This document shows, piece by piece, positions 16,764 through 23,911 of a stretch of 34,279 nt of DNA. Made by a program: the position numbers and the translations under genes. Source of the stretch: a virus; the IMG/VR virus record IMGVR_UViG_3300033049_000053, positions 1 through 34,279 of that record. One strand, written 5' to 3'. Every line of letters starts with the position of its first letter. Position 1 is the stretch's first letter. The notes below the pieces were generated by a model. That model searched no databases. It worked only from the letters and a program-made list of their open reading frames with translations, and was not told the DNA's origin.

Positions 16764-17366
16764 ATGAGAAAATTTAATAAAGCTAACTTTCTTAAAGAAT
16801 TTAAGAATAAAGAGAGTATCATTGAATGTGCCTGCAATTTAGAAGAAGAAGAAGAAAATATTGAAGAGTTGGTAGATACAGACGGTAAGATGATTGATGG
16901 TAGTGTACCAGACGGAAATGAGATGAATATCCAAACAGGACCTATTCAAAAACCATCGAATGATAATTCTACTTTTGAAAAAGGAATGGCTACAACCACG
17001 GACAAAGCTAGAATGGCTACAAGTCAAGGTAATACTTGGATGAGAGCATTCGGTGGAATGGGTGGTGCAATTTATGGTGACGGTTCTAAAGGAATTGGAA
17101 CTTGGCGAAGTATGTTAGGTGGTGACGATTTAGGTGGTATGGATTCTATGGATAACATGGGCAATATGACCGAAGATTTAGAAGAGAATATGAAAGATAT
17201 GGTAGAAGCCATTTTATCTTCAGATGATAATAAAGACATCGTAAAAAAAAAAGACGATAAGGACATATCAGATAAAGTAGAAATGGACGATTTAGTTAGT
17301 AGAATTAAAGACCTTACATCTGACGAAAAAGAGAAATTAGGAAAACTATTATCAGATGCCAAATAA
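16764..17366 (+). CDS. Unrecognised acidic protein, 200 aa (probable virion or assembly)
   Basis: A 200-residue hydrophilic protein. The N-terminal 45 residues are basic and then strongly acidic (LEEEEENIEELVD). A Gly/Met-rich centre (MRAFGGMGGAIYGDG, then MDSMDNMGNM) follows, and the C-terminal 70 residues are highly charged, with a predicted helix MDDLVSRIKDLTSDEKEKLG. No signal peptide or enzymatic motif is visible. The charge and helices would suit a scaffold, core or internal virion protein, but I do not recognise the family. It is the first of five tightly packed plus-strand genes and has a well-matched late-type promoter. It overlaps the next gene by 11 bases. Confidence 0.65.
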   Translation: MRKFNKANFLKEFKNKESIIECACNLEEEEENIEELVDTDGKMIDGSVPDGNEMNIQTGPIQKPSNDNSTFEKGMATTTDKARMATSQGNTWMRAFGGMGGAIYGDGSKGIGTWRSMLGGDDLGGMDSMDNMGNMTEDLEENMKDMVEAILSSDDNKDIVKKKDDKDISDKVEMDDLVSRIKDLTSDEKEKLGKLLSDAK

Positions 17367-17850
17367 CGCTTTAACATATAAAACATTTAAGGTTCCCGAT
17401 AATATGATTGGTGCGGCCAACGGAAACACTACCTTAACTTATGACCACATGAGGAAATTGAAGTCAGAGTTAAAGAGTAAAATGAGTACTGGTACTGCAA
17501 CAGAAGAAGAAAACCAATTAGCAACATGGGTCGGAAACTCTCTTCAAACGTCCATAGATGCCGATAGAAAGCCCAAAGAGGTGAGAATGGCCGCAGGTGC
17601 TCCTGGAGTAAAACGTTCTGTTGACGGGGCTAATAATAACTTTAAATTGGGTACGCACAAGGATAATGATAATGCAAATCCTATGGCAGTAGGTGGTGTT
17701 CCAAAAAATATAGGTAGTAATCGAAATATTATGAATAATGCGGCTGATTATGTTGACGCTGGGACTAAAAAGGAGTCAATTGATAAAGAAATTGGCGAAA
17801 TCCTATATTTAATAGAGTACATGAATAACAATAATAAGAAAAGAATTTAA
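17356..17850 (+). CDS. Unrecognised protein, 164 aa
   Basis: A 164-residue soluble protein starting MPNNALTYKTFKVPDNMIGA. An N-terminal helical part (TYDHMRKLKSELKSKM) is followed by a low-complexity Asn/Gly/Lys region and a C-terminal helix (SIDKEIGEILYLIEYMNN) ending in Asn/Lys. There is no membrane segment or catalytic motif. The start lies 11 bases inside the previous gene and the next gene begins two bases after its stop, so it is expressed with the putative virion operon. Function unknown. Confidence 0.65.
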   Translation: MPNNALTYKTFKVPDNMIGAANGNTTLTYDHMRKLKSELKSKMSTGTATEEENQLATWVGNSLQTSIDADRKPKEVRMAAGAPGVKRSVDGANNNFKLGTHKDNDNANPMAVGGVPKNIGSNRNIMNNAADYVDAGTKKESIDKEIGEILYLIEYMNNNNKKRI

Positions 17851-17852
17851 TT

Positions 17853-18197
17853 ATGGCAGAAGAAAGTAGACTAGGTATGTTAGCGGCAATCGCAAGAAAA
17901 AATAATATTACCAAAAACGGATTTAATGGTGAAGCTGATGCTAATAACTACTCAGCAACTCATACAAAGGCACTTAGCGACCAAGAAACCCCAATCAAAG
18001 GAAAAGGAACTGGCGTATTTTTAGATACCTATAATGGTGGAGGGGACTACGACATCAATGGTAACCCTAACTATGCAGGTTCTGGTAGATTGGCAGCGAT
18101 TGCCCTCAACGCATCAACATGGGGATACGGTCCTGATTCCCCTTATACAGCTCCTGATACTGGAAATCCAGCTTCAGAATCTGGTGGAATTGTTTAA
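17853..18197 (+). CDS. Unrecognised Gly/Asn-rich protein, 114 aa
   Basis: A 114-residue protein, low in charge and rich in Gly, Asn, Ala and Pro. It opens with a short helix (ESRLGMLAAIARKNNIT), continues with FLDTYNGGGDYDINGNPN, and has GRLAAIALNASTWGYGPDS before a Pro/Gly/Ser-rich tail. This composition suggests an extended or disordered virion component, but no family is recognised. It is spaced two bases after the previous gene and eight before the next. Confidence 0.6.
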   Translation: MAEESRLGMLAAIARKNNITKNGFNGEADANNYSATHTKALSDQETPIKGKGTGVFLDTYNGGGDYDINGNPNYAGSGRLAAIALNASTWGYGPDSPYTAPDTGNPASESGGIV

Positions 18198-18205
18198 TTT
18201 ATTAA

Positions 18206-18613
18206 ATGAAGCTTTACAATATATTTGAACAGCTTATATTAGAAGGTGGAGAAGACCAAAGTGTTAATGATGCCATCGATAATAAGTATATGGTTAACAT
18301 TATGTATAGTGACTCACCAAACGAGCCAGCTACAAAACGTTATCTACAGATATATGCATATGGGTTATCGAAAGCTGGGAACAGAGTAATCAGAGCATAC
18401 CAATTAGGTGGCCAATCAAAGTCTGGATTTGATAAATCAAGATGGAAATTATATCGATTGGATAGGATTTCTCAGTGGATACCAACGCAGATGAAGTGGT
18501 ATAGACCAATTCAAGGGCATGATGTTAGTGCCAAAGAATTTAAATTTAGGGATAACGAAATGAGTACAATTTATAATATGGTCACTTTTGACGACAAACA
18601 TTTTACAAGATAA
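18206..18613 (+). CDS. Small protein with a WYL-like fold signature, 135 aa
   Basis: A 135-residue protein. After an N-terminal helix (MKLYNIFEQLILEGG) comes KYMVNIMYSD, then RYLQIYAYGLSKAGNRVIRA, and KLYRLDRISQWIPT. This order (short Tyr-containing strand, 'R-x-[IL]-x-x-Y' strand, 'G-x-x-x-x-x-R-x-x-R-L-D-R-I') is that of WYL domains, which in bacteria sit in transcription regulators and anti-phage or CRISPR regulators and are thought to bind nucleic acid or a ligand. There is no helix-turn-helix in this copy. It lies among putative virion genes, and its stop overlaps the next start (TAATG). The assignment is moderate. Confidence 0.6.
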   Translation: MKLYNIFEQLILEGGEDQSVNDAIDNKYMVNIMYSDSPNEPATKRYLQIYAYGLSKAGNRVIRAYQLGGQSKSGFDKSRWKLYRLDRISQWIPTQMKWYRPIQGHDVSAKEFKFRDNEMSTIYNMVTFDDKHFTR

Positions 18614-19224
18614 TGGAAGGAACATCAGACATACCATTACATATGCTTCCAGGATTGGCAGCAAGTATGAAAATTATGGAGGCAGCCGAGCATAAAGATG
18701 CTCAGAAAACGGCTGCTGGAATGGAATCTATGGGTAATAGGACTCCTAGGTCTTCAGCAAGTATTTCAGCACCTAAATTACAGTCTTTTCCAGAGCCAGA
18801 GCCTTTAGAGCTATTAACTCATCTACCAGCAGGTGCGGCACAAGAATCAACTCAACGTACCTCAAAGCCAATGAATGTTAGTAACATCGAAAAATCTAAT
18901 TTATCACCTGAGATTAAGAAATTAATGATGGAGCATCAAATTGAAGACCCAGCGACCTACGTTAACCCAAGTATTGGGTTAGCCGAAAACACTAGAGCTG
19001 ACCTGATGGGAATTACGGAAGATGTGATACCTAAAACTAAACCACTTAATAACCTCACCCCACCTAAAGTTCAGGCTCAAGAAAAAATGGATGCTGAGAG
19101 TATTAGGAAGTTAGTACAAGAAGAAGTTCTTGCAATTATGTCTGAGACTTACGCCAATAAGATTAGGAAGGAAACCATTCAAAATACAATTAGAACACTG
19201 AAAAGTAAGGGATTGTTAAAATAA
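18613..19224 (+). CDS. Unrecognised protein, 203 aa, last gene of operon
   Basis: A 203-residue protein. The N-terminal helix (PLHMLPGLAASMKIMEAAEH) is followed by a long Pro/Ser/Thr-rich, probably unstructured region, and a C-terminal charged helix ESIRKLVQEEVLAIMSETYA ending in TIRTLKSKGLLK. The alternation of disorder and helices suggests an adaptor or an internal virion protein, but it is not recognised. The ATG overlaps the stop of the WYL-like gene by one base, and a strong terminator hairpin begins 22 bases after its stop, so it ends the transcription unit that starts at 16764. Confidence 0.62.
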   Translation: MEGTSDIPLHMLPGLAASMKIMEAAEHKDAQKTAAGMESMGNRTPRSSASISAPKLQSFPEPEPLELLTHLPAGAAQESTQRTSKPMNVSNIEKSNLSPEIKKLMMEHQIEDPATYVNPSIGLAENTRADLMGITEDVIPKTKPLNNLTPPKVQAQEKMDAESIRKLVQEEVLAIMSETYANKIRKETIQNTIRTLKSKGLLK

Positions 19225-19245
19225 GGAATTTAACCCCTTTTACCT

Positions 19246-19286
19246 AAAAAGAGAGTACATAAAATTATGTACTCTCTTTTTGTTTT
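19246..19286 (+). terminator. Rho-independent terminator after the 16764-19224 operon
   Basis: AAAAAGAGAGTACATA at 19246-19261 is the exact reverse complement of 19266-19281, leaving a four-base loop. The stem is unusually long and unbroken and ends in T-rich sequence (CTTTTTGTTTT). The symmetric A/T flanks mean it could also act on minus-strand transcripts. Between it and the start at 19445 lie about 160 bases in which I find only a 14-codon open frame at 19323 and no convincing promoter. Confidence 0.9.
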
Positions 19287-19444
19287 ACCATATTAATTAA
19301 TGTGGAAAAATATATTGGTTAAATGATGGGTACGCACACTGAAAAATTAATAGAGCTACAAAATTAGTAACAATGCGGTCTTTTTTATTATAGAACACTT
19401 TACAAATCGTTATGTTATATCTATTCTTAAAAAAAAGACAATCC

Positions 19445-20728
19445 ATGAGCGATAAAGTAGAAAACCCTTTTGGGAAGAAATTGAAGGTATTAGTAGTGCC
19501 CAGTGATAGAACAGGAGTAGGGTATTTCAGAAGTACTAATCCCCATATTATATTGCAACGAAATTATCCTGACGATTTTCACGTTGATATTGAGTATGAA
19601 CCAAAACTTGATAATGAGGAATGGTTGAAACAATATGATATAATTCACTATCATAGAGGTTTAGGGGCTTCAGATAAGATGTTAGATTTAACTAATAGGT
19701 TGGAAGAGTTAGGAATCCTTACATTTATGGATGTTGATGACCATTGGGCACCAGGTATGCACCATCCAGCTTATCACATTATTAAGAATGCTGGTTTAGA
19801 TAAGCAAATTTCCAGCAATATCAAAAACTCAAAAAATATAATTACGACCACACCTATTTTTGCTAAGGAAATGGTAAGAATGAATGATAATATTTTTGTA
19901 TTACCTAATGCGATAAATCCTAATGACAAACAATTTACCCCTAAACCTGAAGACTCTGATAGAATTAGAATCGGATGGTTAGGAGGCTCAAGTCATTTAC
20001 ATGACCTAAAATTATTGAAAGGTATGGTTAGTAAGTTGAAATCAGATAAACTATTGGATAAAATCCAATTCGTATTATGTGGGTATGACCTTAGAGGTAG
20101 CATTACTGAAATCAACCAACAAACAGGACAACAAACTCAAAGACCTATTAAACCACAAGAAAGCGTTTGGTATGACTATGAGAAAATTATGACCAACGAT
20201 TTCAAAATTGTTAGCCCAGCATATAAAGAATACCTCCACAAATTCAATAAGGCAGAATATGTAGATGTGGACAATGAACCATACAAACGAGTTTGGACGA
20301 AGCCCATTCAGAGCTACGCATCCAACTACAATAAGTTTGATATTTCGTTAGCTCCATTAGAAACCAATTTATTCAATAAGGTTAAGAGCCAATTGAAGGT
20401 CATTGAAGCTGGATTTCACAAGAAAGCATTAATTGCTCAAAATTACGGTCCTTATACAATAGACCTAACCAACGCTAAGATTTCTGGTGGTGGATTTAAC
20501 GATGACGCAAACTCAATGTTAGTGGATAACAGTAGAAATCATAAGCAATGGTACCAACATCTTAAATATCTTATTTTGAATCCAGAGAAGATTGAGATAT
20601 TAGGTAATAACCTATATGAAACTGTGAAGGATACCTATAGTATAGATGCGGTATGTTCGGATAGACGAAATCTTTACATAACCGAACTCTCAAAGCTACG
20701 AGCCGCAGGTGAAACTATAATGGTTTAG
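19445..20728 (+). CDS. GT4-like glycosyltransferase
   Basis: A GT-B fold glycosyltransferase. The frame is open from an ATG at 19412 (438 codons), but the ATG at 19445 (MSDKVENPFGKKLKVLVVPS, 427 residues) is the better start because it precedes the first Rossmann strand at normal distance. The N-terminal half has VLVVPSDRTGVGYFRS, DIIHYHRG and LTFMDVDDHW. Later comes VLPNAINPNDKQF, then the C-terminal Rossmann domain with RIGWLGGSSHLHDL, and LKVIEAGFHKKALIAQN in place of the usual E-x7-E region. Similar enzymes are widespread in large phages. Donor and acceptor are unknown. It stands after the terminator and before a host-type promoter, so its own promoter remains to be found. Confidence 0.82.
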   Translation: MSDKVENPFGKKLKVLVVPSDRTGVGYFRSTNPHIILQRNYPDDFHVDIEYEPKLDNEEWLKQYDIIHYHRGLGASDKMLDLTNRLEELGILTFMDVDDHWAPGMHHPAYHIIKNAGLDKQISSNIKNSKNIITTTPIFAKEMVRMNDNIFVLPNAINPNDKQFTPKPEDSDRIRIGWLGGSSHLHDLKLLKGMVSKLKSDKLLDKIQFVLCGYDLRGSITEINQQTGQQTQRPIKPQESVWYDYEKIMTNDFKIVSPAYKEYLHKFNKAEYVDVDNEPYKRVWTKPIQSYASNYNKFDISLAPLETNLFNKVKSQLKVIEAGFHKKALIAQNYGPYTIDLTNAKISGGGFNDDANSMLVDNSRNHKQWYQHLKYLILNPEKIEILGNNLYETVKDTYSIDAVCSDRRNLYITELSKLRAAGETIMV

Positions 20729-20730
20729 GG

Positions 20731-20761
20731 TTGATTTTCTAGATATTATTGTGTATCTTTG
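20731..20761 (+). promoter_or_regulatory. Bacteroidota-type promoter for the HD/dut/glycan operon
   Basis: TTGATT at 20731-20736, a 17-base spacer and TATCTTTG at 20754-20761, an exact -7 match and the same box as before the DNA polymerase. It begins two bases after the GT4 stop. The leader to the ATG at 20797 is A/C-rich (ACATAAACAACAACAAAC). Confidence 0.78.
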
Positions 20762-20796
20762 TAGAACATAATAACAATACATAAACAACAACAAAC

Positions 20797-21378
20797 ATGT
20801 TAGAAAAAGATAAAATCACAGGAAACGCAGCCAAGTTCTTTAAGACTGGTGAAACTTATAGCTTCATGACTGAAGAATTAATGACATTTTTAGGAGCTGG
20901 ATTCATCGGGGCACCAGCTTCAACAATGACGAGCCTTCACAATGCATTTGAAGGTGGATTAATTGACCATTTACTAAGAACTACTGCATATGCGGTTAAG
21001 ATTAACAAGACCTTACCAGAGCACATGCAAGTGTCAACAAAGTCAATCATCACGGTAGGATGCCTTTTCCAAATCGGAAAAGCACATTCATATACACCAT
21101 GTAAGTCTGACTGGCACAGAAAAAATCAAGGTAAGATGTATGAATTCGTTGACCAAATCTCAATGAGGATAGGTGAACGTTCAGTAATGTATGCTACCCA
21201 GCATGGAGTAGAATTAACTGAGGAAGAGTACCAAGCCATCTTCAACTTTGATAAAGAAGAAGATGCGCAAGCAAAATGGCATTCAGAACCATTGTCAGTT
21301 ATCTTGAAACAAGCTAACGAATTAGCCATAATGGAAGAAAAAATAAACGAATTACATGATGCAGAAATTGCCGTCTAA
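20797..21378 (+). CDS. HD-domain-like protein with the HD pair replaced
   Basis: A 193-residue helical protein with the layout of HD-type phosphohydrolases: HNAFEGGLIDHLLRTTAYA (residues 48-66, with His48 and His58), then VGCLFQIGKAHSY where the family has LLHDIGKA, and a third part, ELTEEEYQAIFNFD, PLSVILKQANELAIMEEK, corresponding to the 'H-D-G...L-h-x-A-D-x-x-A' end. The defining His-Asp pair is Phe91-Gln92, so metal-dependent phosphohydrolase activity is unlikely unless other residues serve. It heads the operon with a host-type promoter and overlaps dUTPase by 23 bases, which links it to nucleotide metabolism. A binding or regulatory role is the inference. Confidence 0.65.
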   Translation: MLEKDKITGNAAKFFKTGETYSFMTEELMTFLGAGFIGAPASTMTSLHNAFEGGLIDHLLRTTAYAVKINKTLPEHMQVSTKSIITVGCLFQIGKAHSYTPCKSDWHRKNQGKMYEFVDQISMRIGERSVMYATQHGVELTEEEYQAIFNFDKEEDAQAKWHSEPLSVILKQANELAIMEEKINELHDAEIAV

Positions 21379-21988
21379 TAATGAGAATAATAAAATTAAT
21401 CGGTTGGGTTTAGAAGTAGACCCAACCTTTAATTTAGAGGGTCATGTGAAAAATTTGATTGAGGAGGCTACAACTAAAGCTGAAGAAAAGTTTGACATAC
21501 AAAAGTGGTTTAAAAACAATCCTTTACATAAACAACACCACATTGTTTTAAAATTCAAGAACGAATCAACCAATCCAGACCCTATGTATTCTACAGTAGG
21601 GTCTTCTGGTTTTGACCTACGTGCTAATTTGAATGATGTTATGACATTAGCAGTTGGTGACTATGCAATGGTACCAACTGGGTTATTTTTCGAAATACCA
21701 GAAGGGTTTGAAATTCAAATACGACCAAGAAGTGGTCTGGCCGCAAAGAAAGGGGTGACAGTACTAAATAGTCCTGGAACCATTGATTGGGATTATAGGG
21801 GTGAGATTAAAATCATTCTAATCAATCACGGGAGCGAAGCGTTCATAATTAAACATGGTGACAGAATAGCTCAAGCTGTCATGTCAGCAGTTACAGCTAA
21901 AAATGTAGTTAAACTGCAACGTGTAGATGAAATCTTAAAAAATACAGATAGAAATACAGATGGTTTCGGAAGCACAGGTAAAAACTAA
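21356..21988 (+). CDS. dut: dUTPase (deoxyuridine 5'-triphosphate nucleotidohydrolase)
   Basis: Trimeric-type dUTPase, 210 residues, hydrolysing dUTP to dUMP and pyrophosphate to keep uracil out of phage DNA and supply dTMP synthesis. All five motifs are present: GSSGFDLRA (82-90), RPRSGLA (123-129), GTIDWDYRGEI (141-151) with catalytic Asp144 and Tyr147, GDRIAQ (168-173) and the flexible RNTDGFGSTG (199-208). The first 60 residues are an extension with a charged helix that ordinary dUTPases (about 150 residues) lack. The start lies inside the previous gene, 23 bases before its stop; a second ATG follows immediately. The next gene starts four bases after its stop. Confidence 0.95.
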   Translation: MMQKLPSNNENNKINRLGLEVDPTFNLEGHVKNLIEEATTKAEEKFDIQKWFKNNPLHKQHHIVLKFKNESTNPDPMYSTVGSSGFDLRANLNDVMTLAVGDYAMVPTGLFFEIPEGFEIQIRPRSGLAAKKGVTVLNSPGTIDWDYRGEIKIILINHGSEAFIIKHGDRIAQAVMSAVTAKNVVKLQRVDEILKNTDRNTDGFGSTGKN

Positions 21989-21992
21989 TACA

Positions 21993-22274
21993 ATGAAAAA
22001 TTATATCACAACAAAATGGGGCAATCTTAAGAATTGGTTCTTCCATAAGATTATCGTAAAGATTTTCGATAACCAAATTACATCATCAATATTGATAGTA
22101 AATGAAGATGGTACGCTACCATATACCGTCACCAAGGACTTTGTAATTCTAACACTTAATGGTGGTGGTAAGATACAAATAAATAAGGACAGATTCTGGG
22201 AAAATGTTAGACAATTATTTGCTGGTGATAAGAACACTGAAGAGTATAACCCAGAGATAGAGGCTGGTAAATGA
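21993..22274 (+). CDS. Small unrecognised protein, 93 aa
   Basis: The open frame extends upstream to 21960, but the ATG at 21993, just after the dUTPase stop, avoids a long overlap and gives a 93-residue protein starting MKNYITTKWGNLKNWFF. It has an amphipathic, aromatic N-terminal helix that could be membrane-associated, followed by strands (SSILIVNEDGTLPYTVTKDF, then VILTLNGGGKIQI) and an acidic end. I recognise no family. The stop overlaps the start of the GT2-GT4 fusion by ATGA, so the two are coupled. A small adaptor or regulator is possible. Confidence 0.55.
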   Translation: MKNYITTKWGNLKNWFFHKIIVKIFDNQITSSILIVNEDGTLPYTVTKDFVILTLNGGGKIQINKDRFWENVRQLFAGDKNTEEYNPEIEAGK

Positions 22275-23911
22275 TTAGTGTAATCTACTGTACAAGAGTT
22301 ACCAATAAAGCTCATACTGAACACCTTAGACGAAGTTCTGGTATGGCTAAGAATATTGAGATAATCGAAGTTATTAATAATGGAGAGTCTTTGACGGTTG
22401 CTTACAATAGGGCACTTAAGCAAACTAGTCATGATATTGTGGTATTTTGTCACGATGACCTTACAATAGAAACTAAATCATGGGGGCATAAATTAATTAA
22501 GCAATTTAATCGTAATCCAGAGTTCGGTATAATAGGTGTAGCTGGGTCTAAACATCTACCAATTACAGGTAGATGGTGGGACGACAAGAAGAAAATGTAT
22601 GGCAGAGTAAAACACACTAACGATGGTAAAAGCTGGCTTTCAGCATACAGTCCTGACCAAGGACATAGACTTGAAGAAGTTGTGAATGTTGATGGTGTGT
22701 TCTTCGCAATACATAGAGATAGGATTAAGACTTATTTTGACGAGTCCGTTGAAGGATTTCACTTCTACGATGTTGACTTCTCGTTCAACAATCATATGGC
22801 TGGGTGTAAAGTCGGTGTAACTACAATAATTAGAATCAATCACCAATCAATAGGAGTAACCAATGATGAGTGGGAAGATAATAGAAAAATATTTGCTGAA
22901 AAATACAAGGATAAATTACCAGTTAAAATTGACGAGACTTATGAGTATAGAAAATTAAAGGTACTTATTGGGTGTCTAAATTTCCAAGGACTTACTGGTT
23001 CTGAAATATCAACATTAGAGACAGCTAAGGCTCTGACCAATATTAATTGTGATGTTCACGTTATCTCTAGTACTGTTAGCCCTAAATTTGCCTCCATATG
23101 TAAGCGTTACGGCATTAAAACATATTTGTTTACTGAGCCGCCAAGTTATAAGTTAGGTGACGGTAAATGGAGTGTAAACACACCACAAGGAGTACAACAA
23201 TCTAAGGAGGGAACGTTATATTTCACTAATCAAATTCAGTTTGATGTAATACACACAAATCACACACCTATAACGGAACAATTACTAAAATTATATCCTA
23301 ACAACACGTTTGTTAATATAGTTAGGTCTGAAGTAATAGACCTTGAAAATCCAGTTATTAATGACAAGATTAAAAAATACGTTGCGATTAGACCATCTAT
23401 CAAAACATATTTGATGGATACATATGGAATTGAGGATGAGAAAATAGAAGTAATTTATAATCCATTCGATAAGACTAGGTTCAAGCCAAAGACAATACCT
23501 AACGGAACCGATAAAAAGGTTACGTTATTTGTCGGAACGATGGACTACCTTAGAGAAGAGGCTATTAGAGACCTTATAGAAGGGTGTGAAGAGCTATGGC
23601 TTGTGGGTAAGGATAGTGGGGACTACGCTGCTAAAATGGGTGAAGAATATGATAATGTAACATACTTCCCACCAACTGACAATATTGAAGAGTTTTTCTA
23701 TAAATGTGATGAGACTGCTGGTATCTTCTTAGGAAGAACGACCATTGAAGGTTTCCTTTGTGATAAGCCAGCAATAATATACAATGTTAATAAATATGGC
23801 AATGTTATAGATAAAGAATTGGTACAGGTTCCTGAAGATATGAGCATTTTCGATATTGATAATATCATTGCCAAATATAAAAAACTGTACATAGAAGTAG
23901 CCAATGCATGA
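22271..23911 (+). CDS. Two-domain glycosyltransferase (GT2-like + GT4-like)
   Basis: A 546-residue fusion. Residues 1-220 form a GT-A domain of GT2 type: MISVIYCTRVTN, NNGESLTVAYNRAL, and VVFCHDDL with the acidic metal-binding group at 61-63, then VDGVFFAIHRDRI and YDVDFSFNNHMAG, a layout seen in the GT2-like 'family 2_5' group. From about residue 233 (LKVLIGCLNFQGLTGSEIST) a GT-B domain of GT4 type runs to the end, with GVQQSKEG, IEVIYNPFDKTRF, LFVGTMDYLR and a final donor-side EGFLCDKPAIIYN. Two glycosyl transfers could be made in turn by one polypeptide. It overlaps both neighbours by ATGA. Confidence 0.85.
   Translation: MISVIYCTRVTNKAHTEHLRRSSGMAKNIEIIEVINNGESLTVAYNRALKQTSHDIVVFCHDDLTIETKSWGHKLIKQFNRNPEFGIIGVAGSKHLPITGRWWDDKKKMYGRVKHTNDGKSWLSAYSPDQGHRLEEVVNVDGVFFAIHRDRIKTYFDESVEGFHFYDVDFSFNNHMAGCKVGVTTIIRINHQSIGVTNDEWEDNRKIFAEKYKDKLPVKIDETYEYRKLKVLIGCLNFQGLTGSEISTLETAKALTNINCDVHVISSTVSPKFASICKRYGIKTYLFTEPPSYKLGDGKWSVNTPQGVQQSKEGTLYFTNQIQFDVIHTNHTPITEQLLKLYPNNTFVNIVRSEVIDLENPVINDKIKKYVAIRPSIKTYLMDTYGIEDEKIEVIYNPFDKTRFKPKTIPNGTDKKVTLFVGTMDYLREEAIRDLIEGCEELWLVGKDSGDYAAKMGEEYDNVTYFPPTDNIEEFFYKCDETAGIFLGRTTIEGFLCDKPAIIYNVNKYGNVIDKELVQVPEDMSIFDIDNIIAKYKKLYIEVANA

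Noticed and set aside
19323-19367. A 14-codon ORF (MMGTHTEKLIELQN) in the leader of the GT4 gene
   Set aside because: Too short, no coupling to the next gene and no recognisable motif; likely chance.
19412-19444. Upstream start of the GT4 gene at 19412
   Set aside because: It would add MLYLFLKKRQS before the natural domain start; the ATG at 19445 fits GT-B families better, although a short hydrophobic lead cannot be excluded.
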